64,000 nucleotides of DNA from Erwinia sorbitola (lineage in GTDB: Bacteria; Pseudomonadota; Gammaproteobacteria; Enterobacterales; Enterobacteriaceae). The notes under the pieces were generated by a model that saw nothing but the letters and a program-made list of their open reading frames with translations, was not told the DNA's origin and searched no databases. Position numbers and translations under genes: made by a program. Below are positions 8,319-16,626 of the stretch, one piece after another; positions within the stretch are counted from its first letter, which is position 1, and each line of letters begins with the position of its first letter. The stretch covers positions 3,351,501-3,415,500 of the forward strand of contig NZ_CP046509.1 in assembly GCF_009738185.1 (NCBI RefSeq). Direction: 5' to 3'.

Positions 8319-8576
8319 ATGGATCAAAGTTCTCTGAAAGAAAAAATCAATCAGGTTCTTTTACAGGAATTTGAACTGGAACCTGGCGATATGGTTAGCG
8401 AAGCCCTTCTCTACGAAGATCTCGGTCTGGACAGCCTGGACGCGGTGGATATGGTGGTGAGTTTTGAAAAAGCATTTGCGATAAACATAGGGAAAAATAC
8501 TGAACTGGTATCGATAAAAACGCTCGGAGAGCTCCAGGAATTTATTATCCGCATTATTGCAGCACAACACGGCTGA
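8319..8576 (+). CDS. Acyl carrier protein
   Basis: This 85-residue acidic, helical protein has the phosphopantetheine attachment motif DLGLDSLDAVDM with the modified serine at residue 39. It would carry the growing chain for the ketosynthase, the reductase and the two dehydratase-like proteins around it. It is more divergent than housekeeping AcpP, which fits a dedicated carrier protein of a specialised pathway. No phosphopantetheinyl transferase gene is seen in the cluster, so a host enzyme would have to activate it. It lies 115 bases after the flavoprotein gene and may have its own promoter or leader. Confidence 0.9.
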   Translation: MDQSSLKEKINQVLLQEFELEPGDMVSEALLYEDLGLDSLDAVDMVVSFEKAFAINIGKNTELVSIKTLGELQEFIIRIIAAQHG

Positions 8577-8597
8577 TTATTCCGGAGAGGGACAGCA

Positions 8598-9020
8598 ATG
8601 AAATTTCCCCTACGGGCTGAAACGGTGATCCCGCATCGTGCAGGTATGTGCTGCATTGATTCTCTGCTGAGTATCACCCCTCAGCAGGTCACCGCCTGTG
8701 TCACGCTACATCCACAGCATCTGCTGCTTACCGCCAGCGGAATGTTGGATCGTAGTGGGTTTATTGAACTGGCCGCTCAGGCGGCCTGTGGCTTAAAAGG
8801 TGCCAGTGCCAAAGGCAGACAAGATGCAGCTATCGCTCTGCTCGGAGGGGTGAACAATTTTAACGTCTGCGAAGATGCCTGGGTCAATCAGACGCTGATG
8901 ATTTACGTCACGATTAGCGGTGAAGTGGCCAAATTAAGCCTGCTGGACTTTCGTATTGAGTGCGAATCGCGACTGCTGGCCAGCGGTGAGCTGAGAGTAT
9001 TTTATCAGGCCGAAACATAG
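8598..9020 (+). CDS. ApeP/FabZ-like hot-dog dehydratase
   Basis: This 140-residue protein has the early PHRAGMCCIDSL motif (His13) seen in ApeP-type and related 3-hydroxyacyl-ACP dehydratases, and a central helix SGFIELAAQAACGLKG whose Glu57 sits where the hot-dog active-site acidic residue would be. It lacks the GHFPG motif of the dehydratase at 3481, so the cluster holds two different hot-dog dehydratase types. That pairing is known from aryl-polyene gene clusters (ApeI and ApeP). A strong GGAGAGG ribosome site precedes ATG 8598. The next gene begins immediately after it. Confidence 0.72.
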   Translation: MKFPLRAETVIPHRAGMCCIDSLLSITPQQVTACVTLHPQHLLLTASGMLDRSGFIELAAQAACGLKGASAKGRQDAAIALLGGVNNFNVCEDAWVNQTLMIYVTISGEVAKLSLLDFRIECESRLLASGELRVFYQAET

Positions 9021-9037
9021 TGGAGTTGTGCTGCAAA

Positions 9038-9931
9038 ATGACAAATGCCATTTTTTTTAAGGGGAGCCGGATTGCGGTGTTGCTCATTCATGGCCTGACG
9101 GGAACGCCCAAAGAGATGGGCTCCGTGGCAATGCGTTTACATCGCTACGGTTTCACTGTTTCCATCCCGGTGTTACCCGGCCACTGTAGTGATATGAGTG
9201 CATTATTAGACAGCGATCGACAACAGTGGCTGGCTGCTATCGCTGTGGAATATCAGCGTCTGCACAGGGCTGGCTATGTGGTTTTTGCTGGCGGACTTTC
9301 GGTCGGTGCCTCGCTGAGTATTTTGCTGGCGCATCAGTTCCCGGAGCTGCGCGGGCTGGCGCTGTATGCAATCACCCTGAAATGCAACGGCTGGGCGGTG
9401 TCAAAGTTATCGTTCTTGCTGCCGCTGCTGCTAAATATTCCGCTATTTCGCAACCACTTTCGCTTTAAGGAGTCATTTCCTTATGGGATTAAAAATCCAC
9501 AGCTACGTGAACGTGTTCTTATTAAATTACAGAGCGGTGACAGTGCCGCCGCCGGACACACCAATACACCGGGGGTAATTTTGCGGGAGATTTTACGTAT
9601 CGCTGCGGAAGCAAAAAAGGTGATGCCGGAAATTAAGACCCCCGCGTTGCTGATCCATGCACAAGAAGACGATCTCTCAGATATCTCCAACTCGCGCTAT
9701 GTTGAACGCCATTACGGCGGCAAAACCGTTTTTGTGCGGCTGGAGCAGAGTTACCATCTGGTGACTATCGATCAGGAGCGCCATCGGGTGGCGGATATAA
9801 CTGCTGGTTTCTTTTATCAACAGTTAAATGAAGAGGAGCGCCATGAGCTGGCACAGCATGCCCGTAAACCTGTCCCGGGGAGCGCCGGTCAACCGGAAGG
9901 CCACTATTCAGAAGGTTCTTCTGAGTCATAA
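9038..9931 (+). CDS. Alpha/beta hydrolase (carboxylesterase/lipase-like)
   Basis: This soluble alpha/beta hydrolase has about 297 residues. An oxyanion-loop motif LLIHGLTGTPKEM lies near the N-terminus, the nucleophile elbow is GLSVG with Ser88, and the rest of the triad is an Asp in IHAQEDDLSD and a His in SYHLVTID. It resembles carboxylesterases and monoacylglycerol lipases of the Est30 type. It may release or transfer the product of the pathway. The ATG at 9038 has GGAG 12 bases upstream; a GTG at 9020 overlapping the previous stop is an alternative that adds six residues. The last 40 residues are polar and probably disordered. Confidence 0.78.
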   Translation: MTNAIFFKGSRIAVLLIHGLTGTPKEMGSVAMRLHRYGFTVSIPVLPGHCSDMSALLDSDRQQWLAAIAVEYQRLHRAGYVVFAGGLSVGASLSILLAHQFPELRGLALYAITLKCNGWAVSKLSFLLPLLLNIPLFRNHFRFKESFPYGIKNPQLRERVLIKLQSGDSAAAGHTNTPGVILREILRIAAEAKKVMPEIKTPALLIHAQEDDLSDISNSRYVERHYGGKTVFVRLEQSYHLVTIDQERHRVADITAGFFYQQLNEEERHELAQHARKPVPGSAGQPEGHYSEGSSES

Positions 9932-10005
9932 GCGCTGATGAGAAGCAGTCAGCATCTTGCCGTCCGCGCGGCGCGTTGAATATGTTACACTCAGCGCCGC
10001 CGCCC

Positions 10006-10020
10006 GGGAGCCTGGCTCCC
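10006..10020 (+). terminator. Small hairpin after the hydrolase gene
   Basis: GGGAGC and GCTCCC form a perfect six-base stem with a three-base loop, followed by TGCTTCTTTT. It lies 75 bases past the hydrolase stop and could end the fatty-acid-like operon. It could instead sit in the leader of the small gene at 10055, because an extended -10-like TGTTACACT lies upstream at about 9983-9991. Confidence 0.4.
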
Positions 10021-10054
10021 TGCTTCTTTTGACTCCACAGAAAGGTGTTATGCC

Positions 10055-10153
10055 GTGAATAAAAGAGCCATTGCCCCGACCCTGATTTTTGTTGCCGCGA
10101 TGGCATTTCTGGTGTGGTTTATCGCCTCAGGCGCGGCAATGCCGGGCAGCTGA
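10055..10153 (+). CDS. 32-residue single-span membrane peptide
   Basis: GTG 10055 opens a 33-codon frame with AAAGGTG upstream. The peptide starts MNKRAIAPTLIFVAAMAFLV and consists of a short basic N-terminus, one hydrophobic span and a short tail ending AMPGS. Positive residues before the span suggest an N-in orientation. I do not recognise it, but the plan is that of the many small inner-membrane proteins known in enteric bacteria. Its stop lies 2 bases before the end of the convergent gene at 10156. A nearby upstream promoter-like sequence supports expression. Confidence 0.55.
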   Translation: MNKRAIAPTLIFVAAMAFLVWFIASGAAMPGS

Positions 10154-10155
10154 AA

Positions 10156-10824
10156 TCACTCTTCCGGATCGGATGGAGTGACAGCAATGCGCGTTCCGTC
10201 AGGCAGATTCCTGATCTGAACGGCAAACTGAGCACGGCTGCGCATGCCCTCTTCGCTGCGTACCGCATGAAGATTTTCCGGCACAAACTCACCGCCGGCA
10301 ATAAACGGTGTTTTGGGCACCAGACGGCAGCCAGCAGGCAGTGCGCCATGCTGATCCTGCCAGTCCTGCGCCAGCGGATAGCCGGTCAACACGGAATACT
10401 CTTCCAGAATCAGGGCGCTCCAGTGCTCCAGACTTGCTGCCAGCCAGCTAAACTCGCCCGTTTCTGGCTCAAAGCTGAACACGCCATCCTGCCGCAGGCA
10501 AAACTGCACGCCAAAGATATCTTCTGCAAAGAACAGCGCATCGCGCGCCATATCCTGAAACGCATCTATCCATAGTTCCGGCTGGTTCCACTGTTGCAGG
10601 CCGTGTTCACTGTCGGTAGCCTGCCAGGGGAAGATATGGAGTGCAGAAACAAAACCATAGCAGCCGTTTTTTTGGATAAGCATTTGACGCAGTTCTTCCA
10701 CCAGCGCGGGGTTAACCGTGGTAGTGAAGTGCATATCCTGCGGGGCGGCAGCAAGGCTGTCACTACAGAGGGAGAGAAGTTTTGCAGTTGAGGTGGTCAT
10801 CATACGGCCCTGAGATGTCGACAT
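10156..10824 (-). CDS. Unrecognised soluble protein, possibly SMI1/KNR4-like
   Basis: This 222-residue protein has no signal peptide or membrane span. The central part (GVFSFEPETGEFSWLAASLEHW) has the flavour of SMI1/KNR4-type folds, in which acidic and aromatic residues form a compact immunity- or scaffold-like domain, but I cannot confirm the family. Methionines at positions 1, 8 and 9 make the start uncertain by up to eight residues. It stands alone between a convergent small gene and a divergent intergenic region ahead of scsA. If it is SMI1-like, an immunity or protein-interaction role is possible; that is inference. Confidence 0.55.
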   Translation of the reverse strand: MSTSQGRMMTTSTAKLLSLCSDSLAAAPQDMHFTTTVNPALVEELRQMLIQKNGCYGFVSALHIFPWQATDSEHGLQQWNQPELWIDAFQDMARDALFFAEDIFGVQFCLRQDGVFSFEPETGEFSWLAASLEHWSALILEEYSVLTGYPLAQDWQDQHGALPAGCRLVPKTPFIAGGEFVPENLHAVRSEEGMRSRAQFAVQIRNLPDGTRIAVTPSDPEE

Positions 10825-11259
10825 TTAACGGTGGTAAGCCGCTAAGGTTAACATCAACAACAGGCCAGGGGAAAACGCTTGAAAGGTTTTAGCTCTACGC
10901 AGCTACAGCCGCAGCGGGCAGACAAACCATCTGTGCTTTACAGAAAATGCAGTTGGCACCATGGGGATTTTTAGCGGTGATACTGAAAGGTGAAAAGCGG
11001 TACTGACATCCGTGACAAGACGGGCACTGATATTTAATATTTTGGATAATAGACCTACATATTTTTATTTTAAGAGAAATTTAATTTAAGAGAGATGACG
11101 TTAACACACTTTTTACATGCCGTCTGTTTTATCTTTGCAGGGTAACAGCACCTGAAACAGGTATATCCGATCGGATAGCAGACAAAAGTTTACACGCGCG
11201 ACCATTGTCAAACGCGACCGCCTGGTTAAGATAGGCGCTTATTTCTTTTGGGGCGGGTA
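10825..11259. other. Intergenic region upstream of scsABCD
   Basis: About 435 bases with no credible gene. It must hold the scs promoter. A direct repeat of TTAAGAGA (11070-11077 and 11086-11093, 16-base period) stands in an AT-rich stretch, followed by the start of a GC-richer leader. A ribosome site of the GGGGCGG type precedes scsA. Confidence 0.5.
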
Positions 11260-11625
11260 ATGGCAACACGGCAACGCATTGCAGGGGGTTTTCTGGCACT
11301 CGCGTGCCTGGTCATACTGGTCTGTATGGCACAGCGCGTGGCGAGCCTGCACGCCCTGCAAATGCCCCTGGCACCTGCCTCCTCCAGCACTGGCGATACC
11401 CTGCCAAATAGCGCTGACGAACCCGCCACCTCCCCCTGTGAGCTAAGTGGAAAAACTCTGCTGCTGGCGATGCCGCTGCTGTTTGAAAGCGCCCTTCCGG
11501 CTGTAGCAATACTGCTGTTGGTGCTGGCAGTACGCTGCACTCTTCCACTGATTTTTCCTCCGCCGCGCAGCACTCGCGCTCCGCTGCTACGCATCCACCT
11601 TCTGCACTGTAATTTCCGCGAATGA
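11260..11625 (+). CDS. scsA: ScsA-like small membrane protein
   Basis: This 121-residue protein has an N-terminal hydrophobic segment (IAGGFLALACLVILVCM), a polar middle with one cysteine (TSPCELSG) and a second hydrophobic stretch (ALPAVAILLLVLAV) before a short tail ending LLHCNFRE. It stands directly ahead of scsB, the place of scsA in Salmonella-type suppressor-of-copper-sensitivity loci. Its biochemical role is not well established; the Salmonella genes were found because they relieve copper sensitivity. I chose ATG 11260 because of the GGGGCGG ribosome site; a TTG at 11248 is less likely. The identification rests mainly on context and architecture. Confidence 0.7.
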   Translation: MATRQRIAGGFLALACLVILVCMAQRVASLHALQMPLAPASSSTGDTLPNSADEPATSPCELSGKTLLLAMPLLFESALPAVAILLLVLAVRCTLPLIFPPPRSTRAPLLRIHLLHCNFRE

Positions 11626-11671
11626 TACGCCGCTTACCCCGGCCTTTTTTTATCATTTACGGAGAAATAAT

Positions 11672-13705
11672 ATGTTTACGCTTATCAGGAGCTTTGCTCT
11701 CCTGCTGTTGTTCTGGCTACCTGCGCTTCAGGCGGCTGACAGCGGCTGGCTGCAAAATCCGCAAAACAGCCACGCTCAGGTGCGCCTGCGCGCCGACCAC
11801 TCCCAGGCTGACCGCACCCTTATCCTGCTGGATATTCAGTTGCAGGACGGCTGGAAAACCTACTGGCGCTCGCCGGGTGAAGGCGGTATTGCCCCAGAGA
11901 TCCGCTGGCAAAACAGCGCAATCAATGCCCGCTGGTTCTGGCCGTTACCGCAGCGTTTTGACGTCGCCGGTATCAGCACCCAGGGTTATCATCAGCGGGT
12001 AACGCTACCGATTACGCTATCCGGCCCGGTGCCGGACAACCTTGCCGGAGTCCTGACGCTCTCCACCTGTAGTAACGTCTGTATCCTGACCGATTACCCG
12101 TTCAGCCTCGATCTGGCCGCCTCTGCGGATGTGTCGTTCGCCCATGATTACGCCCAGGCGATGGGCCGCGTGCCGATTGAAAGCGGTCTGACTGACAGCG
12201 TTACAGCGGGTTATCAGCAGGGTGAGCTACAGATTATCGCCGGTCGTCCGGACGGCTGGCAGCACCCTGCACTGTTTATTGATACGCTGGAAGGTGCCAG
12301 CTTTGGCGAGCCGCGTTTCACCCTTAACGGATCGCAGCTGGTGGCACATATACCGGTCAGTGATGAATGGGGTGACAGCGCGCCGGATATCGCCGGGAAA
12401 AACCTCTCACTGGTGCTGGCCGATGGTGGTCTGGCGCAACAAATCACCCTGCCGGTCAGTGCAGGTGTGCCGTTTAATTCCCCGGCAGTACCGTTCTGGC
12501 AGATGCTGCTGATAGCGCTGGCGGGGGGATTTATCCTCAATCTGATGCCCTGTGTGCTGCCGGTGCTGGGGATGAAACTCGGTACGATTATCCATGCTGA
12601 ACGGCGCGATCGTCGCAGCGTTCGCTTGCAGTTCCTCGCCTCCAGTGCCGGGATTATTGCCTCGTTTCTGGCGCTGGCACTGCTGATGACAGCGCTGCGC
12701 CTGGGTAATCACGCCCTGGGTTGGGGTATTCAGTTCCAGAACCCGTGGTTTATTGGCGTGATGGTAGCGGTGACGCTGCTGTTCAGTGCCAGCCTGTTCG
12801 GCCTGCTGCATCTGCGCCTGCCCTCCGCATTCAATACCCGGCTGGCCACCCATTCCGGCCGGGGGCTGGGCGGGCATTTCTGCCAGGGGGCGTTTGCCAC
12901 TCTGCTGGCGACCCCCTGCTCGGCTCCTTTTTTGGGAACGGCAGTAGCCTTTGCGCTGGCGGCCCCGCTGCCGCTGCTGTGGGTGATGTTTGTTGCCCTT
13001 GGCATTGGCATGAGTCTGCCCTGGCTGTTGATTGCCGCCTGGCCTGTGCTGGCGCTGAAAATGCCGCGTCCGGGGCGCTGGATGAATGGGCTACAGACGT
13101 TGTTAGGTATGCTGATGCTTGGTTCCTGCTTCTGGTTAATCAGCCTGCTGGTCAATCATATTGGCTTCACCGCAACTCTGCTCGTGGCAGCAATAATCGC
13201 CCTGCTGCTGCTGGCCGCACTGATAAAACAGTGGGGCATCCGGCGCACGGGCAGCGTAGTGGCGGTGCTGTTACTCACTGCGGGCGGCCTGTGGCAGGCT
13301 GGCTTTTATGGCGGCAACACGCCGGCAAAATATGCGTTGCAGGATCGGCTCAACTGGCAGCCGCTATCGGAACAGGCAATCCGCCAGGCGCTGGATGCCC
13401 GAAAGCGGGTGTTTATCGATGTCACCGCCGACTGGTGTGTGACCTGTAAAGCCAATAAATATAACGTACTGCTGCGCGATGATGTGCAGCAGGCGCTGCT
13501 GGCGGATGACGTCGTCACCCTACGCGGTGACTGGAGCCGTCCTTCGGCTGAGATCGCCCGTTTCCTGCAACAACGCGGCAGCGCTGCCGTCCCCTTTAAT
13601 CAAATTTATGGCCCGGGCGTCCCGCACGGAGTGGTGCTCTCTCCGCTGCTTGACCGTGCCGACCTGCTGAAAATCCTGGATGATGCCAAAGGAACTGAAC
13701 AATGA
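11672..13705 (+). CDS. scsB: ScsB, membrane thiol reductase (DsbD-like)
   Basis: This 677-residue protein passes electrons from cytoplasmic thioredoxin across the inner membrane. A signal peptide (cleaved near LQA/ADS) is followed by a periplasmic N-terminal domain with a cysteine pair (STCSNVC, about residue 130). An eight-helix membrane domain contains the two redox cysteines in LMPCVLPVLG and ATPCSAPF. The C-terminal thioredoxin-like domain has CVTC (C589/C592). All three redox modules are intact and the length fits the ScsB family. Its last 4 bases overlap the start of scsC (ATGA), so its redox partner is made together with it. Confidence 0.93.
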   Translation: MFTLIRSFALLLLFWLPALQAADSGWLQNPQNSHAQVRLRADHSQADRTLILLDIQLQDGWKTYWRSPGEGGIAPEIRWQNSAINARWFWPLPQRFDVAGISTQGYHQRVTLPITLSGPVPDNLAGVLTLSTCSNVCILTDYPFSLDLAASADVSFAHDYAQAMGRVPIESGLTDSVTAGYQQGELQIIAGRPDGWQHPALFIDTLEGASFGEPRFTLNGSQLVAHIPVSDEWGDSAPDIAGKNLSLVLADGGLAQQITLPVSAGVPFNSPAVPFWQMLLIALAGGFILNLMPCVLPVLGMKLGTIIHAERRDRRSVRLQFLASSAGIIASFLALALLMTALRLGNHALGWGIQFQNPWFIGVMVAVTLLFSASLFGLLHLRLPSAFNTRLATHSGRGLGGHFCQGAFATLLATPCSAPFLGTAVAFALAAPLPLLWVMFVALGIGMSLPWLLIAAWPVLALKMPRPGRWMNGLQTLLGMLMLGSCFWLISLLVNHIGFTATLLVAAIIALLLLAALIKQWGIRRTGSVVAVLLLTAGGLWQAGFYGGNTPAKYALQDRLNWQPLSEQAIRQALDARKRVFIDVTADWCVTCKANKYNVLLRDDVQQALLADDVVTLRGDWSRPSAEIARFLQQRGSAAVPFNQIYGPGVPHGVVLSPLLDRADLLKILDDAKGTEQ

Positions 13706-14421
13706 AAAAATCCCTGACAGCCCTGTTACTGGTGACCACTCCCCTGTGGGCCGCTGCGCCGTTTACTGCGGAACAGGAAGCGCGTATTAAACAGCTGATC
13801 CGTGAAACACTGGTGGAAAACCCGCAAATTCTCTCTGAAGCCGCCGATGCTTACCAACAACAGACGCAGAAACAGCAGGCCGATGTTATCGGGCAGGTGA
13901 TTGAGCAGAATAAAGCCGCGCTGTATGAGGACGCAGGATCGCCGCGTATCGGTGCAAAGAACGCCAAACTGACGCTGGTTTCATTTACCGATTACAACTG
14001 CCCTTACTGCAAACAGTTCGATCTGCTGCTGGAAAAAATTGTGCAGAAAAACCCTGATGTCGCAGTGATCATCAAGCCGCTGCCGTATCGTTCCGAGAGT
14101 TCATTAACCGCTGCACGCGAAGTGCTGACACTCTGGCAGCAACAGCCGGATCGCTGGCTGGCACTGCACCAGCGGCTGATGGCGAAGAAAGGCTACCACG
14201 ACGACGCCAGTATTCAGGCCGCTGAACAGAAGCTTGGCATCACCATTGAGCAGCCGGATAAGCAGAGTCTGGAGACGGTCAATACTAACCTGAAGCTGGC
14301 ACAGCATCTGGGGATTGAAGGCACTCCTGCCACGCTGATTGGCAACCATCTGCTGCCCGGAGCCGTCTCGTGGGAGGAGCTGGAAAGCCTGGTGAAACAA
14401 CAGCTGGCGCAGACGCCATGA
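13702..14421 (+). CDS. scsC: ScsC, periplasmic DsbA/DsbG-like thiol oxidoreductase
   Basis: This 239-residue protein has a signal peptide (cleaved after LWAAA), a helical N-terminal segment of the kind that mediates oligomerisation in some ScsC proteins (about 21-75), and a DsbA-like thioredoxin fold with the active site CPYC (C100-C103). The cis-proline loop is visible as EGTPATLIG. Known ScsC proteins bind copper and act as disulfide isomerase or oxidase, and are kept reduced by ScsB. It overlaps scsB by ATGA at the start and scsD by ATGA at the end. Confidence 0.93.
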   Translation: MKKSLTALLLVTTPLWAAAPFTAEQEARIKQLIRETLVENPQILSEAADAYQQQTQKQQADVIGQVIEQNKAALYEDAGSPRIGAKNAKLTLVSFTDYNCPYCKQFDLLLEKIVQKNPDVAVIIKPLPYRSESSLTAAREVLTLWQQQPDRWLALHQRLMAKKGYHDDASIQAAEQKLGITIEQPDKQSLETVNTNLKLAQHLGIEGTPATLIGNHLLPGAVSWEELESLVKQQLAQTP

Positions 14422-14921
14422 GCCGCCTGAAACGCTGGGGGCGCGATCTGCTGGTGCTGGCGCTGCTGATGCTGGTGATGATCTGGGTGATGGACAGCTG
14501 GCGTGCCCCACAGGTGCCGCTGGCCTTTGCCGACCAGCCAATGCATACCGTTGACGGGAGAGAGGTCACGCTGAGTACCCTGAGCCAGGAGCGCCCGCTT
14601 TTGGTCTATTTTTGGGCCAGCTGGTGCAATATCTGCCGTTTTACCACGCCAGCGGTAGCGGCGATGGCGGAGGATGGCAGCAACGTAATTGGCATCGTAT
14701 TGCGCTCCGGCGAGGATGCCAAAGTTGAGCGCTACTTACAGGCAAAAGAGTATCGAATGCCGCTGATTAACGACCAGGACGGCAGGCTTTCAGCCAGCTG
14801 GCAGGTAAGCGTCACGCCAACGCTGGTGATCATTGATAAAGGCAGGGTGGTAAGTTCCACCTCAGGCTTTACCAGCAGCTGGGGCATAAAACTGCGGCTG
14901 TGGTGGGCAGGCTGGCGCTGA
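14418..14921 (+). CDS. scsD: ScsD, membrane-anchored TlpA-like thioredoxin
   Basis: This 167-residue protein has an N-terminal membrane anchor (LLVLALLMLVMIWVMDSW) and a periplasmic thioredoxin fold with WCNIC (C70/C73) and the cis-proline motif VTPTLVI. It belongs to the TlpA/ResA-like ScsD family and completes the four-gene scs set. I chose ATG 14418, which overlaps the scsC stop as ATGA; a longer frame starting inside scsC would add residues with no family match. Its exact substrate is not established for the family. Confidence 0.92.
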   Translation: MSRLKRWGRDLLVLALLMLVMIWVMDSWRAPQVPLAFADQPMHTVDGREVTLSTLSQERPLLVYFWASWCNICRFTTPAVAAMAEDGSNVIGIVLRSGEDAKVERYLQAKEYRMPLINDQDGRLSASWQVSVTPTLVIIDKGRVVSSTSGFTSSWGIKLRLWWAGWR

Positions 14922-15066
14922 TCGCAGGAGGCGGGCGGATATATTGTCGCCCGTCTCGCTATATTGACGGGGGGAAATAAATCTGTGCAAAGTGTGAGCA
15001 ATAACATTACCAGTACTAATCTAAAACAACCCTCCCGCCCGTTGCCTTCAGGAGAATCAACAGTCT

Positions 15067-15531
15067 ATGAGCCAGTTTGTAATTTTCAATGCCAGCAAGT
15101 CAGCTATCCATATCAGCGTCAATCAGGGGGATTATTTTATTGTCCCGGCCGCAAGTCAGCCGTCATGGATCCCGGCCCAGCCGCAGGCGGAACCTGATTT
15201 TATTAACAAAACAGTGGCGGGGCCTGGGCAGCTTCATCTGGGAGACAACAGCATTACTATTTATCCTGATACCAGTGGCCCTGCGGACTCAGGGGTGTGT
15301 ACGCTCAAAATCTCCACAGAAATTCCGATCAATTCGCTGCAACTTTATCTGTTCTGGAAAAGTGCTACCAGCGTGGCCCTGGTGGCGTTGCAGGATGGCC
15401 AGCCTTTTCAGGCCTCGATCGTTACCCATGACATCACCAGTGTGACCACCAGCACCAGTCCGGCTTTATCCGGCGCGGCTCGCAGCGCTGTTCTGCTTCA
15501 GACGGGGCATCAGGTACAAATCAACATGTAA
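15067..15531 (+). CDS. Small beta-rich paralog 1 of 3
   Basis: This 154-residue protein has no signal peptide or membrane span. It is clearly related to the next two gene products: all share FNAS near the N-terminus, S-x-N-x-G, W-x-P, a LGxNxxTLYPxxSG-type block, and a final block like LQLYLFWKxA. Here these read NQGDYF, SWIPAQP, GDNSITIYPDTSG and LQLYLFWKSA. The alternation of hydrophobic and polar residues suggests a compact beta-sandwich. It differs from its paralogs in a 30-residue Ser/Thr-rich C-terminal extension (SVTTSTSPALSG). The gene follows scsD by 145 bases and has its own AGGAG ribosome site. Function unknown; it begins the unexplained cluster that runs to 30857. Confidence 0.75.
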   Translation: MSQFVIFNASKSAIHISVNQGDYFIVPAASQPSWIPAQPQAEPDFINKTVAGPGQLHLGDNSITIYPDTSGPADSGVCTLKISTEIPINSLQLYLFWKSATSVALVALQDGQPFQASIVTHDITSVTTSTSPALSGAARSAVLLQTGHQVQINM

Positions 15532-15716
15532 AAATAATTTATGATTTTATTGCGAATGATAAGCCCTAACGTATACTCAATCTCGCGGGCCGGAGTATTC
15601 AGAACATTCTTAATGAAATAACAGCCTGTCACCTCTCACCAAAACTGATTTTGAAAACATATCCGCTTAATGAGCCATCGTTAAGCGCCGCAGCGCGATA
15701 ACAGGAAGAAAAGATC

Positions 15717-16085
15717 ATGCCAAACGCATATATTTTCAACGCATCTGCTGTAAAGATTTCAGTGAGTGTCAATAACGGCGATTTTTTTAGTCTCCCCCCG
15801 GCAGACGGTACCAGCTGGGTACCCAGTGCCCCCGCCACAGCCCCCACCTTTGTCAATAATACCAATCCTGGCAGTGGCCAGCTGGGGCTGGGCGCAAACA
15901 TGATCACACTGTATCCCTCTACCAGCGGACCGGGTTCCAGCGTTAATTTCGTACTCGAAATTCCTACCGAAGTGACCGTCAGTTCACTTCAGCTTTACCT
16001 GTTCTGGAAAGATGCACAGAACGTCGCCTGGGCCGCATTGAACGGTGGCCAGTTTATTCAGGTATCAAGCGAAAAGACTTCCTGA
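15717..16085 (+). CDS. Small beta-rich paralog 2 of 3
   Basis: This 122-residue protein is the shortest statement of the shared fold: YIFNASAVKISVSVNNGDFF, then SWVPSAP, GANMITLYPSTSG and LQLYLFWKDAQN, ending GGQFIQVSS. There is no export signal and no cysteine. It is separated by 186 bases from paralog 1 and by 142 bases from paralog 3. These are unusually long gaps inside what looks like one cluster, so each paralog may have its own leader or promoter. An AGGAAG ribosome site precedes ATG 15717. Its role is unknown; a small abundant subunit is one inference. Confidence 0.75.
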   Translation: MPNAYIFNASAVKISVSVNNGDFFSLPPADGTSWVPSAPATAPTFVNNTNPGSGQLGLGANMITLYPSTSGPGSSVNFVLEIPTEVTVSSLQLYLFWKDAQNVAWAALNGGQFIQVSSEKTS

Positions 16086-16143
16086 TAACAACACTGGTGT
16101 ATATACCTTAAACAGCTCCCGATTATCTATCGTGGGCTTTTAT

Positions 16144-16173
16144 CCGGCCTGATTATTATTTTATTCAGGCCGG
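16144..16173. other. Perfect inverted repeat between paralogs 2 and 3
   Basis: CCGGCCTGA (16144-16152) and TCAGGCCGG (16165-16173) form a perfect nine-base stem with a 12-base AT-only loop. No T-run follows on the plus strand, so it is not a standard terminator. A second imperfect stem just before it (about 16112-16136) is followed by TTTTAT and may act as a partial terminator that lowers expression of the downstream large genes. Confidence 0.6.
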
Positions 16174-16227
16174 GTAAATATTGTATTTAAACGCTCCAGA
16201 TGAAAATATTTCGACGGGGAGTTGGCG

Positions 16228-16593
16228 ATGGCGAGTGTTAACTTTTTTAATGCCAGCAGCGTTAAATTAATGTTCAGCATTAATAATGGCACTTATATCC
16301 CGATAGCCAGCACCAGTGATACTTTTGACTGGGTGCCATTACCGCCAGGGATCAATCCCACCTTTATTAACCAGAGCACCCCGCCGCAGGGCGTTCTTGG
16401 GCTGGGCTGCAATCAGCTTACACTTTATCCGGCCAGCAGCGGAGCGGCAGCATCCGCAACGTTAGCCGTGATTATCCCTGAAGCGACCAGTGTCAGCTCG
16501 GTGCAGATTTATCTCTACTGGAAAGATGCAAAAAATCTTGGTGCGGTGGTGTGTAATGGTGGGCAATTTATTCAGGCCATCTCATTACCCTAG
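16228..16593 (+). CDS. Small beta-rich paralog 3 of 3
   Basis: This 121-residue third copy reads VNFFNASSVKLMFSINNGTY, then FDWVPLP, GCNQLTLYPASSG and VQIYLYWKDAKN, ending GGQFIQAISLP. It is closest to paralog 2, in both the WKDA-N and GGQFIQ blocks. It has two cysteines (GLGCNQ and VVCNGG) where the others have none at these sites. ATG 16228 has GGGGAG six bases upstream, which decides against the in-frame TTG at 16222. Only 33 bases separate it from the 1210-residue gene, so it probably shares its transcript. Confidence 0.75.
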   Translation: MASVNFFNASSVKLMFSINNGTYIPIASTSDTFDWVPLPPGINPTFINQSTPPQGVLGLGCNQLTLYPASSGAAASATLAVIIPEATSVSSVQIYLYWKDAKNLGAVVCNGGQFIQAISLP

Positions 16594-16626
16594 ATAAATT
16601 TAATCTATTTTGGGAGTCCGTTTCCA

